Source: Amoebophrya sp. AT5.2 | Taxonomy: Eukaryota > Sar > Dinophyceae > Syndiniales > Amoebophryaceae | Direction: 5' to 3' | Length of the DNA stretch: 17,725 nt | Assembly (NCBI GenBank): GCA_005223375.1 | Contig: RXOD01004854.1 | Coordinates: 1-17,725 of the forward strand | Notes under the pieces: model-generated | Databases searched by the model: none | Told to the model about the DNA's origin: nothing | Seen by the model: the letters and a program-made list of their open reading frames with translations, nothing else | Translations under genes and position numbers: made by a program | Shown here: positions 1 to 8,120 of the stretch, piece by piece | Position numbering within the stretch: position 1 is the first letter of the stretch | Layout: each line of letters starts with the position of its first letter

Positions 1-216
1 GGGTGCACCATCCCCAACCTTGCGACCACAGCGAAACTCCGCTCGCATACCGTTTACTTTCACACTTGAATGTTCGTCGGGGTAGGTGCTTGAGTGGGTC
101 GGACGTCTGCTTCTACAGAGTACTCACCTCAGGGTCAGGCGGGAGGTCATCGGAAAAAAATGATACGCACACAACTAGGACTACGGCGCTCGACGCGCAG
201 CCACAGCGACTCTAAA

Positions 217-954
217 TCATCTGTCGCAATGCATCTCTAGCTGCTCCTCTTGAGAATCTGCATCCCCTTCCCTGCTTCGTCTTCCATGTCCTCGAAGCAG
301 CCCCAGAAACGCCCTCCTCCTCGTCTTCTTGCCGAACACACAGTAATTCGCGAAAGCCATCACTTCCGCGCGCGTCTTGAACTTCTCCGGCTTCCGCAAC
401 ACTCCATCGCGAAACGCCGTACAGTGGTGCATACACGGCTCCGCGCAGGCCGCCGTTCCGATGCAGCCGCACGCCTGCTCGCAGATGGTGAGAGGGCAAG
501 TGCCGTCCGACTTCGTCACGCAGTGGATGAACCCCCCGCCGTTTTTGCCGGCGGTTAGGGCCCCGCAACTGTTCATGCAGTTGTGCATCAGGGTGGCATA
601 GTTCTGGCACGACACAGAAAGCCCGCCCGCCCCGCAAAAATCCGTAGCAAACGGCACCGGCGCGGGAGTGCAGCGGCGAAGCTCGGCGTTGAAGTTCGGA
701 TAATCGAAACACTTGGAGCAGTCATCGTTGGGGAGGCAGAAGTTCAACGACTCGCAGAAGGTTTCATCGTCCGCGCACTTGTTCCTGGAGGTGGCGCGCG
801 ATGCCGATGTCGCGGTTCCGGTGACCGTGAGGCCCACGGCTCCAGCTCCTCCGGCCCCGGCCGCGGTGGACAATATTAGTGACGTGCTCCACGAGAGCGC
901 GAGGCAGAGCCGACGCGGCGGCTGTGGAAAGCAGCAGCGCAGGTGGAGCGCCAT
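217..954 (-). CDS. Secreted cysteine-rich protein, family not recognised; reading frame probably shifts near the 3' end
   Basis: The first ATG of the open frame is at 954; the frame is open further upstream but only with a GTG. The N terminus (MALHLRCC then two Arg, then LCLALSWSTSLIL) has the layout of a signal peptide, followed by an Ala/Gly-rich stretch where cleavage is likely. The mature part has 19 cysteines before residue 220, with dense spacings such as CxxxCxC and CxxxxxCxxC, so a disulfide-rich secreted or surface domain is inferred. I do not recognise the family. In the annotated frame the stop is at 217-219, but downstream of about position 312 the GC-rich third-position signal moves to another frame that ends with TAG at 237-239 (see findings). 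No intron was needed to read the gene. The nearest supported gene is about 2.1 kb away on the same strand, with a transposon-like element between. Confidence is good that this is a gene and low for any function. Confidence 0.7.
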   Translation of the reverse strand: MALHLRCCFPQPPRRLCLALSWSTSLILSTAAGAGGAGAVGLTVTGTATSASRATSRNKCADDETFCESLNFCLPNDDCSKCFDYPNFNAELRRCTPAPVPFATDFCGAGGLSVSCQNYATLMHNCMNSCGALTAGKNGGGFIHCVTKSDGTCPLTICEQACGCIGTAACAEPCMHHCTAFRDGVLRKPEKFKTRAEVMAFANYCVFGKKTRRRAFLGLLRGHGRRSREGDADSQEEQLEMHCDR

Positions 955-1154
955 CGCGATGCCTCGTTTGCTTTGCGACGGAGCTCCTTTCGCCACGAGG
1001 CCGCGCGGCGAGCCCCCCAGTCCCACCTGCAGGCCGCTCAGCTCACATGATCTTTAGCGCGAGGAGAGATGACGTAGTTTTCGAACAAGAATTTCCAAAA
1101 AGACGAGGAGCCACCAACTAACTACACGACCACAAGCGCAGCCTCGACCACGTC

Positions 1155-1159
1155 CATTC
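1155..1159. repeat. Left copy of 5 bp target-site duplication (CATTC)
   Basis: CATTC directly abuts the left terminus of the inverted-repeat element and is repeated exactly at 2312-2316 beyond the right terminus. Five bases can match by chance, but the match sits precisely at both edges of the perfect terminal repeat. Confidence 0.6.
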
Positions 1160-1345
1160 TACAATGATGAAATCACTACTCGTACTCGACGTGCAGGTAC
1201 CCAGAACCCCTTCCGGGAGCACCCGGGTGCGGACCGGGGTGCGCACCCGGCAACAATTCAAAATTTTCGGAAATTTTAAAATCCTTTTTGAAAAGGCCAA
1301 CAAATCGCTTCAAATAACATCGCCATCAATCAAAGCATCAACATC
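1160..1345 (+). repeat. Left inverted arm of the element
   Basis: This arm pairs with 2100-2311 on the opposite strand. The outer 29 bp and an internal 18 bp block (1295-1312) are exact. Between them the left arm carries a GC-rich insertion around 1200-1250 (AACCCCTTCCGGGAGCACCC and following) that the right arm lacks. The inner limit is approximate. Confidence 0.7.
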
Positions 1346-1843
1346 ATCACAAAATAAAGGAAGAAGAAGGAAGCTCAAGCGTTGGTAGGCGCAGCTCGCG
1401 GCCAGGAGATGCGGCACGACATGTTCGGGGGTTCTTTGAGTAGGAGTGATATGGTTTGAAAGTGATGCCATGTGATGTTGCTTGTAGGCCAAATCACAGC
1501 CAAAAGGAGGACCCCCAGAACGCAGATACCGGGGCGGGGTAGGTCCGGGAAGTGGCTCGCATTTCCATGTGATGCAGACCCCTGGCAACCGGTCCCGATG
1601 TCCGGCGAGCACCCCGGCGAGCACCCGGCCATCCGAGGTCGGCCGGCGACCCCAAAAGTCCGCCAAAACGGCCACCCTTAAAATCCACCATGCTTATGGG
1701 GAAGCGATTCAAAAAGCAAAAGTACTCGTAGCACGCAAATCCACCATAGCAGCGGGATTCGCGAGCACCAAAGTGGATACAGCCCGGGCGAAGGTGTCAC
1801 ATCTGGCCAGAAAGTGGACCCGAGCACTCCGGCGAGCACCCGG
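1217..1843 (+). repeat. Dispersed GAGCACCCGG motif inside the element
   Basis: The decamer GAGCACCCGG occurs at 1217-1226, 1619-1628 and 1834-1843, and a near copy GAGCACCCCGG at 1607-1617. The copies at 1601-1630 and 1828-1848 sit in a longer shared context (TCCGGCGAGCACCCGGCC). No function is evident; internal sub-repeats are common in non-autonomous elements. Confidence 0.5.
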
Positions 1844-2099
1844 CCCGGAGACCTCTGCGGACCACCCCTGCCGAGGTCTCCGCGAGAAATGTGTAAAAGT
1901 GTAATTTTGTAGTCGTCACGCATTCGAACTCCTACCCAAACGAATGCCGAGCGCAGTCGCTTGCGGCCTCTCCGCAGCGAGCCCCTCGCGTCCAACGTCA
2001 CGTCTCCACGCCACTGCGCAGGAGTGCCCGGCTCCATCATGCAGCATCTCCTGGTCGCGACTTCGCCTTGCGACAGCTAGCGGCTGCAACTTGGACCTC

Positions 2100-2311
2100 C
2101 TTACTTTCTTTGCTTTATTTGATGGCTTTTGTGATGATGGTTGCTGTGATTGATGAATGAAGCGATTTGTTGGCCGTTAAGAAATTTCCGAAAGTTTTCA
2201 ACTGAAAACTCAAAAATTTTGATCAAAAGTTGTGCAATTTTGCCGCGTGCTCGACTTGAGGTTTTGGGTTCACCTTCACTTACGAGTACGAGTAGTGATT
2301 TCATCATTGTA
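2100..2311 (-). repeat. Right inverted arm of the element
   Basis: This is the reverse-complement partner of 1160-1345. The exact blocks are 2158-2175 and 2283-2311. The stretch 2179-2199 resembles the left arm's AAATTTTCGGAAATTTT block. The inner limit is approximate because similarity fades in AT-rich, ATG/ATC-rich sequence. Confidence 0.7.
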
Positions 2312-2316
2312 CATTC
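2312..2316. repeat. Right copy of 5 bp target-site duplication (CATTC)
   Basis: Direct-repeat partner of 1155-1159, abutting the right terminus of the element. Confidence 0.6.
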
Positions 2317-3104
2317 GACCACCCAGCACACATCCCTCCGCCTCGGCCTCGTCCACGCAAGGTGAAAATAAAGCACTAAAAGGTCGTCCGTGTTTAACGA
2401 GAACTACATTCATAGTCATACAACACGAACACACTCATTCCTCGAACACCACAGATATTTTTGACGAGAACGCCACTCCCTGGCGCTGGCGAATGCTGGA
2501 TGCAGCTATCGCTGGAGGACGAGTTCAACTTCATTTAGTGAGTCATGCCGTTGTCAAGAACTGTCTGAGGACTTCGCGACCCACCTTCTTTTTCGAAAAG
2601 ATTGGCCTTGGACTCGCAGTTGTTGCATTCGACAACTGTTCACTTTTCGCAAGTTTGCAGGCACCCAGGGCGAGGGAGCAGTCAATCCGCAACAGTGCAA
2701 ACGAAGCTCATGACGGCGCGCCAGCGGCAGCTCCCGTAGCTGGTAGCATTCAGAATCAAGAAACCAACGGTCTCACTCCCAGTCACTGCGATATCGTGAC
2801 AGGAGGTTCTAGTCAAAGTCAAACGGAGTTCTTGCAATCCAGACGTCAAATCAAACGGAGACAGTAGTGCTTTTGGTTTTGCAACATCAACATGCAAGCG
2901 GGACTATGTGGTATCCGCCTACGGGCCTCGGGAGGAGCGGTTGCGGTAGTTCGAGTCGCTATGGTTACTTATGGTCGCGTATCAAAAAACCACGTACGTA
3001 GGTACAGCCTGTCTCCTCCGAGTAAAGGAAGAAAGGCTCGTCGTTCGCGTCCCACTCGTTCTCGCGCTCGTCCCACGACGGGGACACAAGTGTACTGCGG
3101 ACAC
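2317..3104. other. Spacer without a convincing gene
   Basis: This stretch lies between the transposon-like element and the 3' end of the channel gene. An open frame of 211 codons on the plus strand (2232-2867) starts inside the element's right arm, has no recognisable domain and does not show the GC-rich third positions of the real genes here. The short direct repeat TCAAACGGAG occurs twice near 2818-2860. Nothing else was identified. Confidence 0.5.
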
Positions 3105-3407
3105 TTAGCGGTTTTTCAGTGCGCCGAGCATGCCGAGCGTCTTCACTTTGCCCACGGCCGCGCGCAACTTTCCTGCTTTCGGCGACCCACCTCCGCCCGG
3201 CGATTTGGGCGAGCCTGCGCCGCCCGGCGACAACGGCTCTGTTGACGCTTCTCGTATGCCCCTCTCGCCCCACGACGTGACGCAGCCACGGGGAACGAGC
3301 AGGCCGACGCGCGGGTGCAAGTCGATGCACTCTTGCAGCATCTGCTGACAGACCTCATCCAGCTTCAGCGATTCCCGGACCAACAGCTTCATGGACTCCC
3401 TCAGGGC
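3105..3407 (-). CDS. Last exon of the channel gene (C terminus)
   Basis: Begins after CCACAG at 3408-3410 in phase 0 and encodes 100 residues: a helical start (ALRESMKLLVRESLKLDEVC), then a Ser-Pro-Gly-Gly repeat region (SPGGAGSPKSPGGGGSPKAG) and a basic end (GALKNR). Third positions are strongly GC-biased in this frame only, which supports coding. It joins in frame directly to the microexon by an intron of 134 nt (3408-3541). Confidence 0.65.
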   Translation of the reverse strand, partial: ALRESMKLLVRESLKLDEVCQQMLQECIDLHPRVGLLVPRGCVTSWGERGIREASTEPLSPGGAGSPKSPGGGGSPKAGKLRAAVGKVKTLGMLGALKNR

Positions 3408-6400
3408 CTGTGGTAACGATTCATTCTTGGTTCTATTGGGTGGTGTCGGCCAAAGTGGCGGCTTTATCTTGCATTTCGTTGGTGAGACCGCTCAGCTCCT
3501 GATCCAAGAAGAAACACCAAAGACATACTATCAAATACTACCTCCTCCAGCGACAGGCACATAGCCTGAAAAGAAATAAAAAAACAAAAAGCAGCAACAC
3601 TATCGACGAGTTCGAGGATGATAAATTTATTTTACCTCTTCGACGCCTTCACAATGGACGTCTACTTCTTTGAGCGTGGATTCTGCGTCCGTGACCAGCT
3701 GCTTCATTTCGTTACTTCGCTGCTCCTGGTGGTCGTGTTCGTCGTCCACGTGCTTTTTGCACTGCGCCATCAGGTGCCTCGCGAAGCGCGGTTCCACGTT
3801 GAACTGTTGCTCCAGGTCCTGGACGTCGATTTTTGTCCGCAGCCGCTCCTTCTCCCGCTCTTCTCGGCTGTGTTTCTCCTCGTCGGTGTGGATCTCCTTT
3901 GCTAGCACCGCGGCGTCCGCTATCGACATGCGCTTGCTCGCGAGGCTGTTGGAAAGCGTCTGGCCCTCCTTCTGCTTCGCCAGCGCGGCGTCCATCATCC
4001 TCTGGGCGATCGACGAAATCGCCGCCTGCTGCGTCGCCGATTTCGCCAGCATCTTCGCCTTCTTCTCGTCGGCATTCCCCGACTCTTTGGAGCCGTCCCG
4101 GTCCCCCGCCGTCGTGCCCTCCTCGCGCTGCCTCCGCCTTCGACTCCGCGGCGACTCCTGCGCGACATCCTCGCCCTTTTTGGTTTCGTACGCCTGCCGC
4201 GCGGCTTCTCTGGCCTCGGCGCGGACGGTCAGCACCGTTTTCCTACCGTAGGTCAGCGCCTCGCCGTCCTCGGTACAGAAATCCTCGTAGATATCCTCGA
4301 CAGATTTCGTGCCTTTGAAGAGGCGCTCCATCTCAGGATTTAGAATGCCGAGCTTCAGGTACGTGCGCCGCTGCAGAAGCCAGTCCATATTCCAGTTTAG
4401 CTCGCGGATGAACTCCATGGCCTGCGAGGTGAAACCTGAAAGCGTTTGGTCATCGGGTAAAGGTGAGCAGGCGAAGGGGAACGAGAGTTCCCGAGCAGGC
4501 CAGCACGTTGCGGTGAGTTTCGAGCTGGAGAAGTACGCTTTTCAATGATGGTCAGACAGCAGTAGCAGGTCTAGCAGGACCTGGACCTGCAGCTGCAGCA
4601 ATAGCAATACTTCTATCTAAAACTAACTCAGCCTAGCTACAACGTACTGTCAATCCATCTACCTTTCGTCTCCCCCACTTTGAATTTGAGGCTGCTGTAG
4701 TGGTCGAATATGAGCGCGATCAGGAGATTGAGGAGAATGAAGGTCATCACGATCATGAAGCTCCAGAACCACAGCGTCGCGGTTACGGGGCTCAGCTCGA
4801 ACATTTCGTTGAAGTCGAACTCGCCCATAAGCGCCAAAAACGATGTGTTCACGGCCTTGTTCACGGTGGACCAGTCTTCCAACAGGCTGCCGAAAAGCGC
4901 GTGCCCGCCCAGTGCGTAGGAGACGAACACGACGAAGAAGATCATAAGGTAGTGCACCATGTCGTAGAAGCAGGCCAGAAGGGTGGAGCTCAGCATGGAG
5001 AGGCGCGGCTGCCCCTGGAAAGCCTTGAAAAATCGCATCATCAGGATCAGCGTGTACCAGAAAAGCAGGTTGTACTGGATCCTGTAGTTTTGGAAGTGGT
5101 TTTAAGTCATAAGTATAGTGGCTGTTTCGCGAAACATCAAAAAGGAAAAGGAGGAAGACGGCAGTACCATTGCTGATCCGCCGCCTCCTGAATTTTGTCG
5201 ATGATTCCTCCCCATTCTTCGTGGTACTGCTCGATCGAGGTTAAAGCCACCGAATTCCCTTGTTCGTCCACCTGCGAGGGTGTTGCTGGCAGCGCCGCGA
5301 CTTGCGTTGCAAGTGCGCTTTGTTTGGTCACCATGTCGAACCACAGCGCCCCCATCACGATCCCCAGCGTGATTGTGCACCAGTCCAGGAAGTTCCAAGA
5401 ATCCATGAAGTAATCCTTCAGGTATTCGTTCCGCCGCGCCTTGAGTACCTCGAACAGCTCCTGCTGGAAAAGCATTCCGATCATGCTCAGCCAAATGATG
5501 TCGGGCAGGTAGTACGCGAAATTGGGGTAGAGGTTCGCTGACGTCGCGTCCACAGTGATGGTCTTCTCCATAAAGCCGCCATCGTCGAAGGTGAAGCGCA
5601 CTTTCAAATTCGCGAGCAATCGCACCTGCGCGTTGAAGAACGCGGCCTGGAATTCAAGCCACTCTGTGTTCTCGTCGATCCACCTATTTGGGACGAGCAA
5701 GTGCTCGACTTCCTCCAGAGCGCCGCCGGCGGACGCTAACCTTCGGCCGATGTCGAAGTAGGCCTCGAAAATGCCCGACTTTCCGGGGACCGGCTGGAAG
5801 GGAAGATTTCGGGCGGTCGTGCCGGGCCCGTAGGCAGCGGTCAAAGGCACTTCAGACCGGCACTCCATGCCGTACCAATCGATAAGATCCTTGTTCACAG
5901 GGCAGCCGCTCGATTTCAGCTTCTTCTGCTGGAGGCGGACGCCACCGATAAGTTGGTTGAACATCATCAGGCGGCCGGGACGGTCAGCCGCGGCTTTTGG
6001 AACAGGCTGCCCTGCCAGGATCTGCGGAAGCTCGACGTCGCGAAACGTCAGCTGGTTCTCCCGCCATATCACCTGGAGACATTTGAGAAAGGAAGCTCAG
6101 TGTTTGTTTCGTTGCGCTTGCGCTTGCGCGCGGCCTAAGGAGCTAGCAGCTGCAGCAATGAGTGTGAGGAAAAAAATCATATCGATCTAGCGTATTCTCC
6201 CAAATGCAAATGAAGCGAGTAGAACACCGAAGGCGAAGCATACGTAGGTATAGTACTGGCAGAAGCCCATGCTGCAGCCAGAACCAACTGTCGGCGACGG
6301 AGATCACTTGGTCCCAGGACGTTATGTTGAGGCTTAACTTGCTTGCGTCCCCGATTTCGTTCAATTTGTCGTTGAAGATGGTCTCTCTCGTGCTCTCCAG

Positions 6401-7578
6401 CGCAAAGTCGGTATAGGCCTGCCCCGTCACCATGCCCGCGATTCGATGCACAGCAAGCTGTTCGCTCTGGTCGAGAAACGCAAACTGGTTGCTGTCTGGA
6501 AGCTCGCAGCCCCGCAGCTTCATGACGCCGCGGTCGAGAGCCTCGCGCGGCTGGCAGTTGCAGTCGCAGTGCATGTTCACGACCTGTGCGTGGTAACAGT
6601 GATGAAAAAGGCGGTGCGAGTTTTTTTGCGGATCTTCTGGCTCTGGCACTGGCTGGCGGTGAATACTATACATTCATAGTCAACTCTAGGCCAGTCTGTC
6701 AAGGGCGAAATCAAATTCTTCATAACCCCCGAAAGGGCAGTCGTGCATTGAAAATGACATATTACCGTTTCCTGCGTCGATCCCGCCACCCGAGGCGCGT
6801 TTCCGAGCAGTGGGTGTGCGACGATGCCGGAAACCGACTCCGAAAGCGTGCGCTTCACCGAAAATGTCTGCTCGACATCGCCATGGAGGTTCACGAGCAG
6901 CACGAAAATGAACCACATGCTTATTGTGAACGGAATGCCGCCGCCGGCCTCCAAAAACCACAAGTAGGCGTTCAGAAACCTGTTATAGTTGTGTAGTTTG
7001 TCTGGGGCGAAAACGAAATGGTGTGGATGCAGTTCGCAGCAAGCTACCAAAAATGATCACGCAACGAGAATGATGTACGTCAGCATCTCGCCCTTCGTCA
7101 CGCTGTATTTTTCTGCTTCCTTTTCCTTCGCCCGGTAGTTCATTCCCTTCAGCCAGGGTAGCGACCTATATGGGTGTGACGCCAGCTGTGACCGGTCTCG
7201 GTCTATCTCTTCGCTGCTCGCTCCCCACGAGCTGTCGTCCTCGCCGGACAGATGCCCCTCGTCGAACGATAGCTCGTCGTCGTCTTTCGCGGCCAGCGAC
7301 ATCACTTGCCGCCGGCTTGGCGAAGACCCGCCCGACTGCTCCTGCTTACTCGTCGGGGAGCCACCGAACATACCGAAGAGGCCCCCTCGCTTCGCCGGAC
7401 TTGATGCCGCGCTGGCGTCGAGCGTTTGCGACGCATCGAGCGGATCCTCGCCCGCTGCCGCTGCGGCGCCGGAATCTGCAGCAGCCCCTTGGCTTTGCTC
7501 GGCATCCGGCGACTCGCCGCCCTCCCCCTCCGCCTGCTCGCCGGCTGCGGGCGCTACCTTCTTGCTGAAAAGACCCAT
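3105..7578 (-). CDS. Polycystin-2-like (TRPP) cation channel, multi-exon
   Basis: Assembled exons, in order of translation: 7578-7061, 6979-6766, 6583-6257, 6072-5168, 5081-4663, 4435-3636, 3565-3542 and 3407-3105, joined by GT-AG introns with matching phases. The product is about 1,169 residues. The order is an acidic low-complexity N terminus, S1 (about 164-205), an extracellular polycystin-type domain (about 210-540) with the typical NQLIGGVRLQQ and IDWYGMEC stretches, then S2 (541-560), S3 (577-600), S4 (656-675), S5 (688-715), the pore and S6 (755-780). The pore loop FLALMGEFDF corresponds to the LGD filter region of animal polycystin-2, with Met-Gly-Glu in place of Leu-Gly-Asp. S6 is followed by a basic and acidic coiled-coil-like cytosolic tail; I see no EF hand. 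The family forms tetrameric non-selective, Ca2+-permeable channels in plasma or ciliary membranes. The start ATG at 7576-7578 is the first in frame. The last exons are less certain (see the alternative exon). Confidence 0.85.
3433..3498 (-). CDS. Alternative exon 8 of the channel gene, with in-frame stop
   Basis: Downstream of a 43 nt intron (3499-3541) with a good pyrimidine tract ending GGATCAG, 21 sense codons (ELSGLTNEMQDKAATLADTT and one Gln) lead to TAG at 3433-3435. The heptad-like pattern suits the preceding tail. If used, it ends the protein at about 1,090 residues and leaves out the exon at 3105-3407. It may instead be intronic, or be joined to the last exon by a non-GT donor such as GC at a phase-0 site (TTG then GCCGAC). 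Confidence 0.45.
   Translation of the reverse strand, partial: ELSGLTNEMQDKAATLADTTQ
3542..3565 (-). CDS. Channel gene exon 7: 24 nt microexon
   Basis: Encodes AMCLSLEE in phase 0 between a strong acceptor (TCTTTTCAG) and a GTAGTA donor. It continues the coiled-coil-like register of exon 6. It is supported only by splice signals and frame, not by homology. Confidence 0.6.
3636..4435 (-). CDS. Channel gene exon 6: cytosolic C-terminal tail
   Basis: 267 residues, highly charged. It contains an Arg-rich patch (SPRSRRRRQREEG), an Ala/Gln/Lys helix-prone region and a Glu/Lys/Arg-rich stretch likely to form a coiled coil. No calcium-binding EF loop was found. The donor is GTAAAA at 3635; the intron 3566-3635 is 70 nt with a T-rich tract before TTTTCAG. 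The downstream acceptor at CTCGCAG, 15 bases after the chosen one, would break the frame. Confidence 0.85.
4663..5081 (-). CDS. Channel gene exon 5: S4, S5, pore and S6
   Basis: Begins by completing a Trp codon, then IQYNLLFWYTLILMMRFFKA (S4). S5 is followed by the pore helix and filter (LALMGEFDF) and by S6 (WSFMIVMTFILLNLLIALIF). The FILLN(L/M)xxAII pattern of S6 is a hallmark of polycystins and mucolipins. The donor GTAGAT is at 4662; the intron 4436-4662 is 227 nt. Confidence 0.9.
5123..5136. repeat. 14 nt perfect palindrome within intron 4 of the channel gene
   Basis: TGTTTCGCGAAACA reads the same on both strands. It could form a small hairpin or bind a dimeric factor; chance is also possible. 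Confidence 0.4.
5168..6072 (-). CDS. Channel gene exon 4: main polycystin domain, S2 and S3
   Basis: The longest and most diagnostic exon. It carries NQLIGGVRLQQKKL, DLIDWYGMECRSEVPLTAAY, the loop ending TVDATSANLYPNFAYYLPDI, S2, the S2-S3 linker with YFMDSWNFLDW, and S3. It ends with a hydrophilic loop of about 50 residues before S4. The donor GTACTG is at 5167; the intron 5082-5167 is 86 nt and holds a 14 nt palindrome. Confidence 0.85.
6257..6583 (-). CDS. Channel gene exon 3: first part of the extracellular polycystin domain
   Basis: 109 codons, phase 0 at both ends. It includes a cysteine cluster (CDCNC) and ends in DSWFWLQHGLLP, matching the conserved polycystin element where a Trp-Leu motif precedes LLP. 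The donor GTACTA at 6256 was chosen over GTATGC, 13 bases downstream, because only it keeps the frame. The intron 6073-6256 is 184 nt. Confidence 0.75.
6766..6979 (-). CDS. Channel gene exon 2: rest of S1 and start of the extracellular domain
   Basis: Contains a strongly hydrophobic stretch (TISMWFIFVLLVNL) followed by HGDVEQTFSVKRTLSESV, the position where polycystins leave the membrane. The donor GTAATA is at 6765; the intron 6584-6765 is 182 nt and ends GCACAG. The phase is 0 at its 3' end. Confidence 0.75.
7061..7578 (-). CDS. Channel gene exon 1: cytosolic N terminus and start of S1
   Basis: Encodes 172 residues plus two bases of a codon. It is rich in Ala, Gly, Ser, Glu and Asp, with a segment of Ser-rich basic and acidic patches, then WLKGMNYRAKEKEAEKYSVT leading into the first membrane helix (TYIILV). 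The donor is GTGATC at 7060; the intron 6980-7060 is 81 nt and ends ATAACAG. Confidence 0.8.
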
Positions 7579-7979
7579 AATGAATGCGGCAAGCCGTCGT
7601 GGTCCTCAACACCGTCGAAGTGACGGTAAGGCAAGAACGGCTACTCGACGAGGGCGCCAGGCACGTGGCGACTCATGCGACCGGGCGCACGAGCATCAAC
7701 GAAGAGTAGTTTGCTTCTGGTGCTCATCATCTTTGAATAGTGTTTTTGCTGAAGCAGGTCGACAGAGGAGGAATCACTGGGATGTTGCTCTTGTCTTGCT
7801 TTTGCGATCGCGTGCAAAGAAATTAGAAAAGTGCCTCTGTCTTACTACAGTACCAAATTGGTTTCGCTTTATTCAGGTTCAGCGTCTATCGCAAAGGGTA
7901 GATTCATGAGTTGTTTTTGGATTCATCGCTCTGTGGTCTTCAAAAGTCAGTTCGTTCCCGTTGTGGTCCTGATACAGGA

Positions 7980-7996
7980 ATTCGACTCGGTCGAAT
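7980..7996. repeat. Short perfect inverted repeat
   Basis: ATTCGAC and GTCGAAT are separated by three bases, giving a possible 7 bp stem. No T-run follows. Significance is unknown. Confidence 0.35.
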
Positions 7997-8102
7997 GATT
8001 GAGACTCACTCCCTCCGGGTCGAAGCAAGCCATCGAAAGTCACTCATGCTCGAAGAAAATGCAGGCTGAAAGCTTCGGCACGCACATCGAAGTCGATCGA
8101 CA

Positions 8103-8120
8103 ACTACTACTACTACTACT
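8103..8120 (+). repeat. (ACT)6 microsatellite
   Basis: Six uninterrupted ACT units. A simple-sequence repeat in non-coding DNA. Confidence 0.8.

Larger units (their letters stand above)
1160..2311. mobile_element. Non-autonomous inverted-repeat (MITE/foldback-like) element, about 1.15 kb
   Basis: The two ends are inverted copies. Positions 1160-1188 are the exact reverse complement of 2283-2311 (29 bp, starting TACAATGATGAAATC). A second exact 18 bp block (1295-1312 against 2158-2175) and a similar block around AAATTTTCGGAAATTT extend the match inward to about 1345 and 2100, so each arm is roughly 190-210 bp with indels. The element is flanked by CATTC on both sides (1155-1159 and 2312-2316), as expected of a 5 bp target-site duplication. 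The interior has only short open frames with no transposase motif that I can see, so the copy would need enzymes from elsewhere. The superfamily cannot be assigned from the ends alone. Confidence 0.75.

Noticed and set aside
955..1026. Upstream extension of the cysteine-rich gene to a GTG at 1026
   Set aside because: GTG is not a normal start in eukaryotes, and the ATG at 954 places the signal peptide correctly at the N terminus.
1310..2040. Short open frames inside the inverted-repeat element as a transposase
   Set aside because: All are under about 125 codons, overlap one another on both strands and show no catalytic motif.
2232..2867. Plus-strand open frame of 211 codons
   Set aside because: It starts inside the right arm of the transposon-like element, has no recognisable domain and lacks the GC-rich third positions of the real genes here.
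3670..4251. Plus-strand open frame of 193 codons
   Set aside because: It is antisense to exon 6 of the channel gene; its Ser/Ala/Arg composition is the expected reverse complement of a Lys/Glu/Ala-rich coding exon.
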